Assembly (NCBI GenBank): GCA_026195905.1
Contig: JAPHRE010000027.1
Span: 22,109 to 86,108 of the forward strand
Reading direction: 5' to 3'
DNA: 64,000 nucleotides
Origin: Pseudopelagicola sp.
GTDB lineage: Bacteria; Pseudomonadota; Alphaproteobacteria; Rhodobacterales; Rhodobacteraceae
This document shows positions 9,251 to 18,668 of the stretch, piece after piece (position 1 is the stretch's first letter; every line of letters begins with the position of its first letter). The position numbers were made by a program, and so were the translations under genes. The notes below the pieces were generated by a model. It was given only the letters and a program-made list of their open reading frames with translations, ran no database searches and was not told where the DNA came from.

Positions 9251-10774
9251 ATGACCAGTGTGGACCAGACCCAAGTCAAAGAAGGTGTCGATCAGGAAAC
9301 CGTCGATGCCGTGCGCGAAGTTGGCGGCAAGTATAAATACGGCTGGGAAACCGAGATCGAGATGGAATACGCCCCCAAAGGGCTGACCGAGGACATTGTG
9401 CGCCTGATTTCGGACAAGAACGAAGAGCCGGACTGGATGACCGAATGGCGGCTTGAGGCCTATAAACGCTGGCTTCAACTCAAAGAGCCAGACTGGGCCA
9501 TGCTCGACTACCCCGAGGTCGATTTTCAGGATCAGTATTACTATGCCCGCCCCAAGAGCATGGAAGAAAAGCCCAAATCCCTCGATGAGGTCGATCCCAA
9601 ACTTCTCGCGACCTATGAAAAACTCGGTATCCCGCTCAAGGAACAGATGATCCTCGCCGGGGTCGAAGGCGCCGAAAATGCGCCTGCCGAAGGCCGCAAG
9701 GTTGCGGTGGATGCGGTGTTTGATTCCGTGTCGGTCGGCACCACGTTCCAGAAAGAGCTTAAGGAAGCGGGGGTTATTTTCTGCTCGATCTCCGAGGCGA
9801 TCAAGGAGCACCCGGAACTGGTCAAGAAATACCTCGGCTCGGTCGTGCCGGTGTCGGACAATTTCTATGCGACGTTGAACTCTGCCGTGTTCTCGGATGG
9901 CTCGTTCGTCTATGTGCCGCCGGGCGTGCGCTGTCCGATGGAACTCAGCACCTATTTCCGCATCAACGCCGAAAACACCGGCCAGTTTGAACGCACGCTG
10001 ATCATTGCCGACAAGGGCTCTTACGTGTCCTATCTCGAAGGCTGCACCGCGCCGCAGCGCGACACCTCGCAGCTTCACGCCGCCGTGGTCGAGATCGTTA
10101 TCGAAGAAGACGCCGAGGTCAAATATTCCACCGTCCAAAACTGGTATCCGGGCGATGAGAACGGCAAAGGCGGAATCTACAACTTTGTCACCAAACGTGC
10201 CGATTGCCGAGGCGACCGGGCCAAGGTCATGTGGACCCAGGTCGAGACCGGCTCGGCGGTGACGTGGAAATACCCGTCTTGCATCCTGCGCGGTGACGAG
10301 AGCCAGGGCGAATTCTACTCGATCGCCATCACCAACAACCATCAGCAGGCCGACACCGGCACCAAGATGGTCCACCTTGGCAAAAAGACCAAGAGCCGTA
10401 TCGTCTCCAAGGGGATCTCGGCGGGCAAGTCGCAAAATACCTATCGCGGCCTTGTGTCGATGCACCCCAAGGCCAAGGAAAGCCGCAACTATACGCAATG
10501 TGACTCGCTGTTGATTGGCGACAAATGCGGCGCGCATACCGTGCCCTATATCGAAGTGCGCAACAATTCCTCGCGCTGTGAACATGAGGCGACGACCTCC
10601 AAGGTCGATGATGAACAGATGTTCTACTGTCGCCAGCGCGGCATGGACGAGGAAGAGGCCGTGGCGCTGATCGTGAACGGTTTTGCCAAGGAAGTGCTTC
10701 AGGCGCTGCCGATGGAATTCGCTATGGAAGCACAACAGCTTGTGGCCATTTCTCTGGAGGGGTCCGTTGGCTGA
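9251..10774 (+). CDS. sufB: Fe-S cluster assembly scaffold SufB
   Basis: The 507-residue SufB subunit of the SufBC2D scaffold, where Fe-S clusters are built. Its family hallmarks are the beta-helix core with [21 protein letters not shown] and [19 protein letters not shown], and the C-terminal segment [29 protein letters not shown], which includes a conserved Cys. Start ATG at 9251 follows AGGAGAA, 17 bases after the desulfurase stop. Its 3' end overlaps the TTG-started small membrane gene by 8 bases. Confidence 0.97.
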   Translation: MTSVDQTQVKEGVDQETVDAVREVGGKYKYGWETEIEMEYAPKGLTEDIVRLISDKNEEPDWMTEWRLEAYKRWLQLKEPDWAMLDYPEVDFQDQYYYARPKSMEEKPKSLDEVDPKLLATYEKLGIPLKEQMILAGVEGAENAPAEGRKVAVDAVFDSVSVGTTFQKELKEAGVIFCSISEAIKEHPELVKKYLGSVVPVSDNFYATLNSAVFSDGSFVYVPPGVRCPMELSTYFRINAENTGQFERTLIIADKGSYVSYLEGCTAPQRDTSQLHAAVVEIVIEEDAEVKYSTVQNWYPGDENGKGGIYNFVTKRADCRGDRAKVMWTQVETGSAVTWKYPSCILRGDESQGEFYSIAITNNHQQADTGTKMVHLGKKTKSRIVSKGISAGKSQNTYRGLVSMHPKAKESRNYTQCDSLLIGDKCGAHTVPYIEVRNNSSRCEHEATTSKVDDEQMFYCRQRGMDEEEAVALIVNGFAKEVLQALPMEFAMEAQQLVAISLEGSVG

Positions 10775-10973
10775 TCTCAAACCGACATTCAAGGAACGCA
10801 TTATCACGGCGGCGCCCTATGTGCTGCCCGTGCTGGGCGGCGGGGTCGGGATGGCCGTGGTCAACCTCAACCGCAGCCTGTTCCTCAATCCGGTTTGGGC
10901 GATCGTGACGGGGGTCGTGGTCGGCTGGCTTTTGGCGCGCGGTCTCGTGTACCTGCTGACATGGAGGCGTTAG
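10767..10973 (+). CDS. Small membrane protein inside the suf operon
   Basis: A 68-residue protein read from a TTG at 10767 ([12 protein letters not shown]...), eight bases of which overlap sufB. TTG is chosen because GGAGGGG stands 5-10 bases upstream and no ATG exists before the first membrane segment. Two hydrophobic segments are seen ([17 protein letters not shown] and [18 protein letters not shown]), giving a short two-helix inner-membrane protein with a basic end (TWRR). No family recognised. Its coupled position suggests a role linked to the operon, but this is inference. Confidence 0.65.
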   Translation: MADLKPTFKERIITAAPYVLPVLGGGVGMAVVNLNRSLFLNPVWAIVTGVVVGWLLARGLVYLLTWRR

Positions 10974-10980
10974 GGTCATT

Positions 10981-11808
10981 ATGACACCGCAGATCAAAAG
11001 CATGATTGAAAATCTCAGGCTGGGAAAGCCCGTCGACAGCGTCAAGCTGCGGCTGATCCATGCCCGCGTGCTGGACAAGCCGGTGATCTTTTGTGTCAAC
11101 ATGAAGCATGACCTGATCCAGCGCACCCACCGCGACGGCCAGTTCTATGAGATGAGCGAATTGAGCCAGTTGCGGAGCATCTTTCCCGAGGGCGGCGTCT
11201 TTGTCGATATTGGTGCCAATGTGGGCAACCATACGCTGTTTGCGGCAATGTTTCTCAAGGCGTCCAAGGTGATCCCGTTCGAACCCAATCCGCGCGCCTT
11301 TGAGCTATTGGTGCAAAACGTGTTGGTGAACGGGCTCGGCGATGTGGTGGATTTGTCGCGGCTTGGGGTCGGCCTGTCCGATGTCGAGTCTGATGGCTTT
11401 GGGTCGCAAAATCGCGTGCGCAATCTTGGCCGTGCCAAATTGCTTGAGGGCCAGGGCGATATTGAGGTCTATCCGGGGCATGAGCTGCTTGCCGACGAGA
11501 CCCCGGACCTCATCAAGATCGACGTGGAAGGCATGGAAATGAAAGTGCTTTCTGGTCTGGAGCCTTTGTTGAAACGCTGTCGGCCGCTGATGATGGTCGA
11601 GGTCGAAGTCTCCGCCGAGGATGATTTCATGGCTTGGATTGAAGCCCAAGGATACGCGGTTCTTGCGACCCATCAACGCTACCATGTGAACAAGAACCAC
11701 CTGATTTGCGACGCCGGAAAGATTGATGCGCTCAAAGCGTCCTATTTTGCCCAACAGGCATCTGAAGACCAAATCCGCGAAGGCGACCCCCGCAAGGAGC
11801 CGGTATGA
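10981..11808 (+). CDS. FkbM-family methyltransferase
   Basis: A 275-residue SAM-dependent methyltransferase of the FkbM type. Motif I is VFVDIGANVGNHT (about residues 77-89), the acidic post-I contact is VIPFEPNPRAFELL, and the FkbM-typical IKIDVEGMEMKVLSGLEPLL follows near residue 178. FkbM enzymes usually O-methylate sugars or small metabolites; substrate here unknown. It lies between sufB/the small membrane gene and sufC in the same direction, an unusual place for this family. A 127-base gap follows before sufC. Confidence 0.85.
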   Translation: MTPQIKSMIENLRLGKPVDSVKLRLIHARVLDKPVIFCVNMKHDLIQRTHRDGQFYEMSELSQLRSIFPEGGVFVDIGANVGNHTLFAAMFLKASKVIPFEPNPRAFELLVQNVLVNGLGDVVDLSRLGVGLSDVESDGFGSQNRVRNLGRAKLLEGQGDIEVYPGHELLADETPDLIKIDVEGMEMKVLSGLEPLLKRCRPLMMVEVEVSAEDDFMAWIEAQGYAVLATHQRYHVNKNHLICDAGKIDALKASYFAQQASEDQIREGDPRKEPV

Positions 11809-11935
11809 CCCTCATAGCCACCCATAGCATCCAAGGCGATAAGATCACCGGCACCACATCTTGCACAGTGATAGAGATTCAACTTACCTGACGGCCGCTC
11901 TGATGGCGGCGCACAAACGCGCGAAAGGCAGAAAT

Positions 11936-12691
11936 ATGCTTGAGATCAAAGACCTGAAGGTCAAACTTGAAGAAGAAGATAAGCAAATCCTCAAAGGGGT
12001 GAACCTGACCGTCGAGGCGGGCAAGGTGCATGCGATCATGGGGCCGAACGGCTCTGGAAAATCGACGCTGTCTTATGTGCTGTCGGGGCGCGACGGTTAT
12101 GTTGTGACAGACGGCGAAGCGACGCTTGAGGGCGAAGACCTGCTCGATCTTGACCCCGAAGAGCGCGCGGCAGCGGGCCTGTTTCTGGCGTTCCAATACC
12201 CGGTTGAAATCCCCGGCGTTGGCAACATGACGTTCCTGCGCACCGCCGTAAATGCCCAACGCAAGGCGCGTGGCGAAGACGAGATCAGCGCCTCGGACTT
12301 CCTCAAATTGATCCGCGAGAAGGCCAAAACCCTCAAGATTGACGCCGAGATGCTAAAGCGTCCGGTCAATGTCGGCTTTTCCGGCGGTGAGAAAAAGCGT
12401 AACGAAATCCTACAGATGGCGATGCTTGAGCCGAAGATGTGTATCCTTGATGAGACCGACTCCGGGCTTGATGTCGATGCGATGAAACTTGTGTCTGATG
12501 GTGTCAACGCGTTGCGCGATGCGGGCCGTGGCTTTCTTGTGATTACCCACTACCAGCGCCTTCTTGATCATATCAAACCGGATGTGGTGCACATCATGGC
12601 CGATGGCCGTATCATCAAAACCGGCGGCCCCGAGCTTGCGCTTGAGGTCGAACAGAACGGCTATGCTGATATCCTTGCGGAGACCGCATGA
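11936..12691 (+). CDS. sufC: SUF system ATPase SufC
   Basis: The 251-residue ABC-type ATPase of the SufBC2D complex. Walker A GPNGSGKST is at 36-44, the signature is FSGGEKKRNEI, and Walker B is MCILDETDSGLD, the SufC form of the motif. The ATG at 11936 (MLEIKDLKV) is chosen over an upstream in-frame codon at 11861 because it gives the standard SufC N-terminus. Its stop overlaps sufD by four bases (ATGA). Confidence 0.97.
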   Translation: MLEIKDLKVKLEEEDKQILKGVNLTVEAGKVHAIMGPNGSGKSTLSYVLSGRDGYVVTDGEATLEGEDLLDLDPEERAAAGLFLAFQYPVEIPGVGNMTFLRTAVNAQRKARGEDEISASDFLKLIREKAKTLKIDAEMLKRPVNVGFSGGEKKRNEILQMAMLEPKMCILDETDSGLDVDAMKLVSDGVNALRDAGRGFLVITHYQRLLDHIKPDVVHIMADGRIIKTGGPELALEVEQNGYADILAETA

Positions 12692-13983
12692 TGACTGCTG
12701 TGACACAACAAAAAGTAGATGCAACCGAAGCGCGGCTGGCGACGCTCACGATGCCGCCGTCTGCTCCGTGGCTTGCCGAGGCCCGCGAAGCGGCGCTGGC
12801 GCGTCTGCGGGCCGCTGGCCTGCCGGGGCGGCGTGATGAATATTGGAAATATACCCGTCCCGATACGCTCGTGCAGGGCGAAGCGCCACATGCTGCGGTG
12901 TTTCAAAGCGACGAAGCGCCCGTATTTGATACGGTGGACCGTCTCAAGGTGGTGTTCGTGGATGGCGTCTTTCGCGCCGATCTCTCGGATCCGCTTGAGG
13001 GCGAGGGCTTTAGCATAGAGCGTCTGGCCGATGTGGCCGAGATGGATATCCACTGGGCCAAAGACCTCTACGGTCGCCTTGAAACCAATGGTCAAAACCC
13101 GGTCAAACGCCCGCTTGCGGCGCTCAATACGGCCTTTGCGAGCGATGGTGTCGTGATCCGTGTAACGGGTCGGGTGTCGCGCCCCGTTAGCCTGATTTAT
13201 ATCCATAAATCAGATACTTCCGATGCGATGCTCCACCATGTTATCAAGGTCGAAGAGGGCGCGGATTTTACGCTTCTTGAAAACGGCCCGGCAGCGGCGC
13301 GGTTTAACAAGGTGCTCGAAGTCGATGTGGCCGATAACGCCGGGTTCCATCATGTGCGTGCGCAAGGGCGCGACCATGAACGCCGCGCGGTGACGCATAT
13401 TTTCGCCCGTCTGGGCACGAAAAGCACGTTCAAATCCTTCACTCTGACGGTCAACGGCCAGATGACGCGCAATGAAGCGGTGCTTGAGCTGACCGGCGAT
13501 GACGCCGTGGCCCATGTGGCGGGGGCGTGTCTTGGGGATGGGGATTTCCATCACGACGACACGGTTTTCATCACCCATGATGGCGAGAATTGCGAAAGCC
13601 GTCAGGTCTATAAGAAAGTGCTGCGCAATGGTGCGACCGGCGTCTTTCAGGGCAAGATCCTTGTCAACAACACCGCCCAGCGCACCGATGGCTATCAGAT
13701 CAGCCAGTCGCTCTTGCTTGACGACGATAGCCAGTTCTACGCCAAGCCCGAGCTTGAGATTTATGCCGACGATGTGGCCTGTTCACACGGCAGCACCTCG
13801 GGCGCGATTGATGACGAGGCGCTTTTCTACCTGCGCTCGCGCGGCCTTCCCGAAGGCATCGCCACCGACCTTCTGACGCTGGCTTTCCTTGCGGAAGCGG
13901 TCGAAGAGATCGAGGACGAGGCGTTGGCCGAGGAAATCGTCGGGCGTCTTGATGCTTGGCTCATCCGGCGGCGCAAGGGCTGA
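12688..13983 (+). CDS. sufD: Fe-S cluster assembly protein SufD
   Basis: The 431-residue SufD partner of SufB in the SufBC2D scaffold. The C-terminal core shows VLRNGATGVFQGKILVNNTAQ and ELEIYADDVACSHGSTSGAIDDEALFYLRSRGL, the conserved SufD/SufB region including the His used at the SufB-SufD interface. Two consecutive ATG codons (12688, 12691) are available; the first gives the ATGA overlap with sufC. The next gene starts on the last base of its stop (TGATG). Confidence 0.96.
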   Translation: MMTAVTQQKVDATEARLATLTMPPSAPWLAEAREAALARLRAAGLPGRRDEYWKYTRPDTLVQGEAPHAAVFQSDEAPVFDTVDRLKVVFVDGVFRADLSDPLEGEGFSIERLADVAEMDIHWAKDLYGRLETNGQNPVKRPLAALNTAFASDGVVIRVTGRVSRPVSLIYIHKSDTSDAMLHHVIKVEEGADFTLLENGPAAARFNKVLEVDVADNAGFHHVRAQGRDHERRAVTHIFARLGTKSTFKSFTLTVNGQMTRNEAVLELTGDDAVAHVAGACLGDGDFHHDDTVFITHDGENCESRQVYKKVLRNGATGVFQGKILVNNTAQRTDGYQISQSLLLDDDSQFYAKPELEIYADDVACSHGSTSGAIDDEALFYLRSRGLPEGIATDLLTLAFLAEAVEEIEDEALAEEIVGRLDAWLIRRRKG

Positions 13984-14468
13984 TGTCGGTTCTGCGCGAC
14001 ATCGCGGTAAGCTATCGCGGACCGCAGCCTGTCGTGGCACGGCATCTTGCGGCGGGCGTGCGTGAAGATCGCGCGCTCGTGATCCTTATGGCCGCCTGTG
14101 TGGTGTTTTTCATCTCCGGCTGGCCGCGTCTGGCACGTATTGCCCACCTCGAAGGGCAGGAGTTGAATCCGCTTCTGGGCGGTGCGCTTCTGGGGTGGCT
14201 TTTCATTGCTCCGCTGGCCTTTTATACGCTCTCTTGGGCGCTTGGGCTGGTGCTTGGGCTATTGGGCTGGAACGGCGGCGGCTATGGCAGTCGCATCGCC
14301 TTGTTCTGGGCGCTTCTGGCGGCCTCGCCCATCCTGCTTATCTATGGGCTTGTGGCGGGCTTTGCCGGTCCGGGTCTTGGGCAGAGCGTGGTGGGCCTGA
14401 TTTGGTTTGTCGTATTCGCTTGGTTCTGGATTTCAGGCCTGATGCAGGCGGGAAGGACCCCGGCATGA
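13983..14468 (+). CDS. YIP1-like membrane protein (first of two)
   Basis: A 161-residue integral membrane protein with four or five hydrophobic segments (for example ALVILMAACVVFFISGW, LLGWLFIAPLAFYTLSWALG and LGQSVVGLIWFVVFAWFWISG). The layout and Yip1-domain-like arrangement suggest the YIP1 family, whose bacterial roles are undefined. Start ATG at 13983 overlaps the sufD stop, and the gene overlaps its neighbour by four bases, so it is translated with sufD. Family call is moderate. Confidence 0.7.
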   Translation: MSVLRDIAVSYRGPQPVVARHLAAGVREDRALVILMAACVVFFISGWPRLARIAHLEGQELNPLLGGALLGWLFIAPLAFYTLSWALGLVLGLLGWNGGGYGSRIALFWALLAASPILLIYGLVAGFAGPGLGQSVVGLIWFVVFAWFWISGLMQAGRTPA

Positions 14469-15046
14469 TGAATTTTGCCAAAGCTCTGTTTCGTGAAACG
14501 ATAATCGCCCCGGCAAGCGCCGGACGCCGGATTGTCGCGCTTGACCTACCCCCGCAGGTGGGTTGGATGATTTTGGGGTTGGCCACGGTTTTGAACACGC
14601 TTTTGTTCTTTACCATGCATAGCCTGTATCCCGTGCCCGATAGCCTGCCGTTTCTGTTTCTGACCGTGCCGTGGCGCGTTGCCTTGACGATGTTTGCCGC
14701 CGTCGCCATCGCGGTTGTGGCGCTTTATGGAAGCGGGCGGCTTTTGGACGGGCAGGGGCGGTTTGGCGATATTCTTGCTATGGTCGGCTGGCTGCAAATG
14801 ATGCGGGTCGCGGTGCAGATCGCGACGCTTGTGATAACGCTTTTCGCGCCGTTTTTCGCCGCGCTCGTGGCCTTTGGCGCGAGCATCTACGGCATCTGGA
14901 TCCTGATCCATTTCATCAATGTCGCGCAGGGGTTTGCCTCTGTCGGGAAGGCGGTGATGAATGTTGTTCTCACGATGGTGGCCCTTGTCATGATGCTTTC
15001 GCTTATGCTCTCGGTTCTGGGCGTGGCGGTGGTTGGAGTAAACTGA
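14465..15046 (+). CDS. YIP1-like membrane protein (second of two)
   Basis: A 193-residue integral membrane protein with about five hydrophobic segments and a charged N-terminus (MMNFAKALFRETIIAPASAG). The Yip1-like pattern includes FGDILAMVGWLQMMRVAVQIATL, within which the family's short polar motif falls. Starts at the ATGA overlap with the previous gene (14465; ATG at 14468 is an alternative) and its stop overlaps the sufS start. It is probably a divergent paralogue of its neighbour. No function is established. Confidence 0.7.
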   Translation: MMNFAKALFRETIIAPASAGRRIVALDLPPQVGWMILGLATVLNTLLFFTMHSLYPVPDSLPFLFLTVPWRVALTMFAAVAIAVVALYGSGRLLDGQGRFGDILAMVGWLQMMRVAVQIATLVITLFAPFFAALVAFGASIYGIWILIHFINVAQGFASVGKAVMNVVLTMVALVMMLSLMLSVLGVAVVGVN

Positions 15047-16266
15047 TGTATGACATCGCAAAAGTCCGTTCGGATTTCCCGATTCTTTCCCGTGAAATCA
15101 ACGGCAAGCCTTTGGTTTACCTTGATAATGGCGCATCGGCGCAAAAGCCAAAGGCGGTCATTGACGCGATCACCAATGCCTATACCAACGAATATTCCAA
15201 TGTGCACCGTGGCCTGCATACCCTGTCAAATATCGCCACCGACAAATATGAGGCCGTGCGCGGCATCATCGCGCGGTTTCTCAATGCCCCGAGCGAGGAC
15301 GAGATTGTCCTGAACTCCGGCACCACCGAGGGCATCAACATGGTCGCCTATGGCTGGGCCATGCCGCGCCTTGAGGCAGGCGATGAAATCCTCCTGTCGG
15401 TGATGGAACACCACGCCAATATCGTGCCTTGGCATTTCCTGCGCGAGCGTCAGGGTGTTGTGCTCAAATGGGTCGATGTGGACGCCTCGGGTGCGCTCGA
15501 TCCGCAGGCGGTGATTGATGCGATTGGCCCGAAAACCAAACTTGTCGCTGTGACGCAATGTTCCAACGTGCTGGGCACGATGGTGGATGTGAAGGCGATC
15601 ACCGAAGGCGCCCATGCCAAGGGCGTGCCGGTGCTTGTCGATGGCTCGCAGGGGGCGGTGCATGGGCCGGTCGATGTGCAGGACATTGGCTGTGATTTCT
15701 ACGCCATCACCGGGCATAAGCTCTATGGTCCGTCCGGGTCCGGCGCGATTTACTGCAAGAAAGACCGCATGGCCGAGATGCGCCCGTTTCTGGGTGGTGG
15801 CGATATGATCAAGGAAGTCTCCAAGGACGCCGTGGTCTATAACGATCCGCCGATGATGTTTGAGGCGGGAACCCCCGGCATTGTGCAGACCATCGGCCTT
15901 GGCGTGGCGCTCGAATACATGATGGATCTCGGCATGGAGACCATCGCCGCCCATGAGGCAGGATTGCGCGACTATGCCATGCAACGGTTTGCCGGGCTGA
16001 ACTGGCTTCAGGTGCAGGGCACAACCACCAACAAGGCCGCGATCTTTTCCTTTACCCTCGACGGGGCGGCGCATCCGCATGACATCTCGACCATCCTTGA
16101 CAAAAAGGGCGTCGCGGTGCGGGCCGGGCATCATTGTGCCGGGCCTCTGATGGAGCATCTTGGCGTGACCGCGACCTGTCGGGCGTCGTTTGGCCTCTAT
16201 AATACGGTGGAAGAGGTAGACACGCTCATCGACGCGCTTGAGCTTGCACATGAGCTTTTTGCCTGA
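15046..16266 (+). CDS. sufS: SufS-type cysteine desulfurase
   Basis: A 406-residue group II cysteine desulfurase supplying persulfide sulfur to the SUF scaffold. Landmarks: PLVYLDNGASAQKPKAV, H123 region (EHHANIVPWH), PLP lysine K225 (ITGHKLYGPSG) and catalytic Cys C364 (RAGHHCAGPLMEHLG). Start ATG overlaps the stop of the YIP1-like gene. It is the last gene of the operon: a terminator follows and no sufE, sufA or sufT (DUF59) gene is next to it, so the sulfur-transfer partner must be elsewhere. Confidence 0.96.
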   Translation: MYDIAKVRSDFPILSREINGKPLVYLDNGASAQKPKAVIDAITNAYTNEYSNVHRGLHTLSNIATDKYEAVRGIIARFLNAPSEDEIVLNSGTTEGINMVAYGWAMPRLEAGDEILLSVMEHHANIVPWHFLRERQGVVLKWVDVDASGALDPQAVIDAIGPKTKLVAVTQCSNVLGTMVDVKAITEGAHAKGVPVLVDGSQGAVHGPVDVQDIGCDFYAITGHKLYGPSGSGAIYCKKDRMAEMRPFLGGGDMIKEVSKDAVVYNDPPMMFEAGTPGIVQTIGLGVALEYMMDLGMETIAAHEAGLRDYAMQRFAGLNWLQVQGTTTNKAAIFSFTLDGAAHPHDISTILDKKGVAVRAGHHCAGPLMEHLGVTATCRASFGLYNTVEEVDTLIDALELAHELFA

Positions 16267-16345
16267 CATGACGCATGGGCCGGCGATGTTGAATATGTCG
16301 CACTGATCGCCGTTGGGTTGAACCTTCCTGCGTGGTAAAATTATC

Positions 16346-16374
16346 CTGAACGGGTTTTCCTGTTCGGTTTTTTT
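16346..16374 (+). terminator. Terminator of the suf operon
   Basis: Stem CTGAACGG (16346-16353) and CTGTTCGG (16360-16367), 8 bp with two G-T pairs, loop GTTTTC, then seven T. It lies 80 bases behind sufS and just before the ribosome binding site of the RTX gene. Confidence 0.7.
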
Positions 16375-16392
16375 CTCTGGAGGGTATATTTC

Positions 16393-17754
16393 ATGGGTAT
16401 CGCAGTTGATCTTGTCGTCACATATGGACCAATGGGTCCAGTCGCACTGGATGGGAGTGGGGGTGCAGAATTCTTCTATGCGGACGCACCAACTGCTTAC
16501 GATGTCGTCACGGCGGACAATCTGACCTATCTGCGGCTCTTGGATGGACCCAACAGCCTGACCATCTCAGAGGCCGGTTCGATCAATCACGTCATCATGG
16601 GGGCGGGCGATGATACCGTCTTGACCGGCGCTGGCGGCTTTGGCCCGGCCATTCAAACGCTCGACCTTGGGGCTGGGATCAATAGCCTGACGACAGGGCC
16701 GGGTTCGGTTGGCACAGTGATGGCCCAGATGGGGACCAACACCATCACAACAACGGGCTATGTCGGTTCAATTGAAACCGCGATGGCCACCAATACCGTG
16801 ACCATCGGGGCGGGAGGTCTTGGCAAGGGTAATTTCTTCGGCATGAGCGGCGAGCAGCAGACGCTTGTGCTCAATGGCGATACCGATGCCATTGTCGGCA
16901 ATGGCGTTGTGCGCTTTGATCTGACGCTTGGCGATGAGGCGTATCTGGGCTTTTTCGAGAGCGAGAAAGGCCGTGACGTTCTGGACCTTGGCAATGGTGA
17001 GTTTGGCACGATCGACACCGGGCTGGTGCGCGATGTGGTGCGCCTGGACGGGGCCGATGGCGACACGATCCGCCTTGGCGCGGGCGACGACAAGCTGTTC
17101 ATCACCGGCTTTGACGGCTCGCAGGACTATGCGCTTTACGGCGACAAGGGCAATGATCTGGTGAGTTTTTCCGGTTCCAGCGCGGGCGTCGTGGTCGATC
17201 TCGACAATATGGTCCTGCGCGGGTTTGAAACCATCGTCGGCACGACCCAGAAAGACCGTATCCAGCTCGACAACACCGGCTCTATGGTCAAGGCCGGGGC
17301 GGGCAATGATGAAATCACCGGCGGGAGCGGCGATGACCATCTCGTTGGTCAGAAAGGCCGCGATGCGCTGGATGGCGGGCTTGGGGCCGATACGCTCGAA
17401 GGCGGCGGCGGGGCTGATACGCTATCGGGCGGTGCGGATGATGAGGCGGTGGACCACTTCGTCTTCAACACGGTGGCCCATTCCGGCATCGGTGTGGACG
17501 AGCGTGACCTGATAACCGATTTCGACAGTGGAACGGATTTGATCGTTCTGACCGGAATAGACGCCGATACCGCGCTTGCGGACAATCAGGCTCTTGCCTT
17601 CTCGGATGGCGGTGCTGCGGCGAACAGCGTTTGGCTTGAGGAATTGCCGGGCGATTTCTGGTTGGTCAGGGGCGATGTGACCGGCGATTCCGTGGCTGAT
17701 TTCGAGATCGAGGTCGCTGCACAGGGTATCGAAGCAACAGACTTTCTGTTCTGA
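16393..17754 (+). CDS. RTX calcium-binding repeat protein, probably secreted
   Basis: A 453-residue acidic, glycine-rich protein. Residues about 299-350 hold a run of RTX nonapeptide-like repeats (GAGNDEITG, GSGDDHLVG, GLGADTLEG, GGGADTLSG) that bind calcium. The first 290 residues contain irregular glycine- and threonine-rich repeats resembling a beta-helix. The C-terminal region (HFVFNTVAHSGIGVDERDLITDFDSGTDLIVL) is of the kind found at the end of type I secretion substrates. No N-terminal signal peptide is seen, consistent with type I export, but no secretion genes are nearby. Start ATG follows GGAGGG. Catalytic domain not recognised. Confidence 0.8.
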   Translation: MGIAVDLVVTYGPMGPVALDGSGGAEFFYADAPTAYDVVTADNLTYLRLLDGPNSLTISEAGSINHVIMGAGDDTVLTGAGGFGPAIQTLDLGAGINSLTTGPGSVGTVMAQMGTNTITTTGYVGSIETAMATNTVTIGAGGLGKGNFFGMSGEQQTLVLNGDTDAIVGNGVVRFDLTLGDEAYLGFFESEKGRDVLDLGNGEFGTIDTGLVRDVVRLDGADGDTIRLGAGDDKLFITGFDGSQDYALYGDKGNDLVSFSGSSAGVVVDLDNMVLRGFETIVGTTQKDRIQLDNTGSMVKAGAGNDEITGGSGDDHLVGQKGRDALDGGLGADTLEGGGGADTLSGGADDEAVDHFVFNTVAHSGIGVDERDLITDFDSGTDLIVLTGIDADTALADNQALAFSDGGAAANSVWLEELPGDFWLVRGDVTGDSVADFEIEVAAQGIEATDFLF

Positions 17755-17770
17755 CCCTCGGGACAGAAAC

Positions 17771-17805
17771 GGCACGCGGCGGGGCGACGGGCCTTGCCGC
17801 GTGCC
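17771..17805 (+). terminator. Hairpin after the RTX gene
   Basis: GGCACGCGGC (17771-17780) pairs perfectly with GCCGCGTGCC (17796-17805). The tail ATTGTCCTTTGCC is only partly T-rich, so termination is likely but not certain. Confidence 0.55.
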
Positions 17806-17878
17806 ATTGTCCTTTGCCTTGTCCGGGCATTTTTCCGATTGCGACGGGGCGCGGCTCTGGCTATACCCCCGCCAAGAC

Positions 17879-17955
17879 GCACCCATAGCTCAGCTGGATA
17901 GAGCGCTGCCCTCCGAAGGCAGAGGCCAAAGGTTCGAATCCTTTTGGGTGCGCCA
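17879..17955 (+). tRNA. tRNA-Arg (anticodon CCG)
   Basis: The acceptor arm GCACCCA pairs with TGGGTGC, followed by discriminator G and an encoded CCA. D-arm AGCTCAGCTGGATAGAGC, anticodon stem CTGCC/GGCAG around loop CTCCGAA (anticodon CCG), and T-arm AAAGGTTCGAATCCTTT are all present. Reads CGG codons. Confidence 0.97.
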
Positions 17956-18101
17956 CTTTTCTTTCAAATTCGCCCAAGGCCGTCCCCCAAGGCCGTCCAG
18001 GGTCGCGCCCAAGCTGCGCGCAGGGGCCAAAAATATGGCCCAAAGCGCGAAACGGCGTTACAGGTAGACGGGACCAAGTTTGCGACCCTTTGGAACAACA
18101 C

Positions 18102-18668
18102 ATGCGCGTAGATCAGACCAACCTTCCCGGCGTTCTTCTCATCACGCCGCGCCGTTTTGGCGACCATCGTGGATTTTTTGCCGAAACCTATAGCCTGCGG
18201 CTCTACCAAGAGAACGGCATCGACGTGGATTTTGTGCAGGACAATCATTCCCTGTCCTCGCAGGTTGGAACGTTGCGCGGCCTCCATTTTCAAGCGCCCC
18301 CCCATGCCCAAGCCAAGCTCGTGCGCTGTGGGCGTGGGGCGATTTTCGATGTGGCCGTCGATATCCGACAGGGCAGTCCCACCTACGGCCAATGGGTCGG
18401 CTATGAGCTAAGCGCGCAAAATGGCGCACAGCTCTTTATTCCTGAAGGGTTTGCGCATGGCTTTGTCACGCTGCGCCCCGAGAGCGAAGTCGTCTACAAA
18501 TGCTCGACCTATTACGCGCCCGACACCGAAGGCGCGCTTATTTGGGATGATGCGCAAATTGGCATCGACTGGCCCCTGAGCGGCGCGCCGATCCTGAGCG
18601 ACAAGGACGCCGCCGCGCCGCGCCTTGGCGACCTTCAAAGCCCCTTCACATGGACGGGCGCGGCATGA
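18102..18668 (+). CDS. rfbC: dTDP-4-dehydrorhamnose 3,5-epimerase
   Basis: Third enzyme of dTDP-L-rhamnose synthesis, epimerising C3 and C5 of dTDP-4-keto-6-deoxyglucose. The 188-residue cupin fold shows [13 protein letters not shown], the catalytic His in [19 protein letters not shown], and [13 protein letters not shown]. Start ATG 18102 ([10 protein letters not shown]) is preferred to a TTG 12 bases upstream. First gene of rfbCBDA; the following three start codons each overlap the preceding stop. Confidence 0.95.
   Translation: MRVDQTNLPGVLLITPRRFGDHRGFFAETYSLRLYQENGIDVDFVQDNHSLSSQVGTLRGLHFQAPPHAQAKLVRCGRGAIFDVAVDIRQGSPTYGQWVGYELSAQNGAQLFIPEGFAHGFVTLRPESEVVYKCSTYYAPDTEGALIWDDAQIGIDWPLSGAPILSDKDAAAPRLGDLQSPFTWTGAA

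Noticed and set aside
9230..10807. Long minus-strand open frame opposite sufB
   Set aside because: Antisense to a perfectly recognisable sufB; no motifs or ribosome site.
11809..11935. Additional small gene between the FkbM gene and sufC
   Set aside because: Open frames are four codons or fewer from the coupled ATG; no coding sequence is supported.
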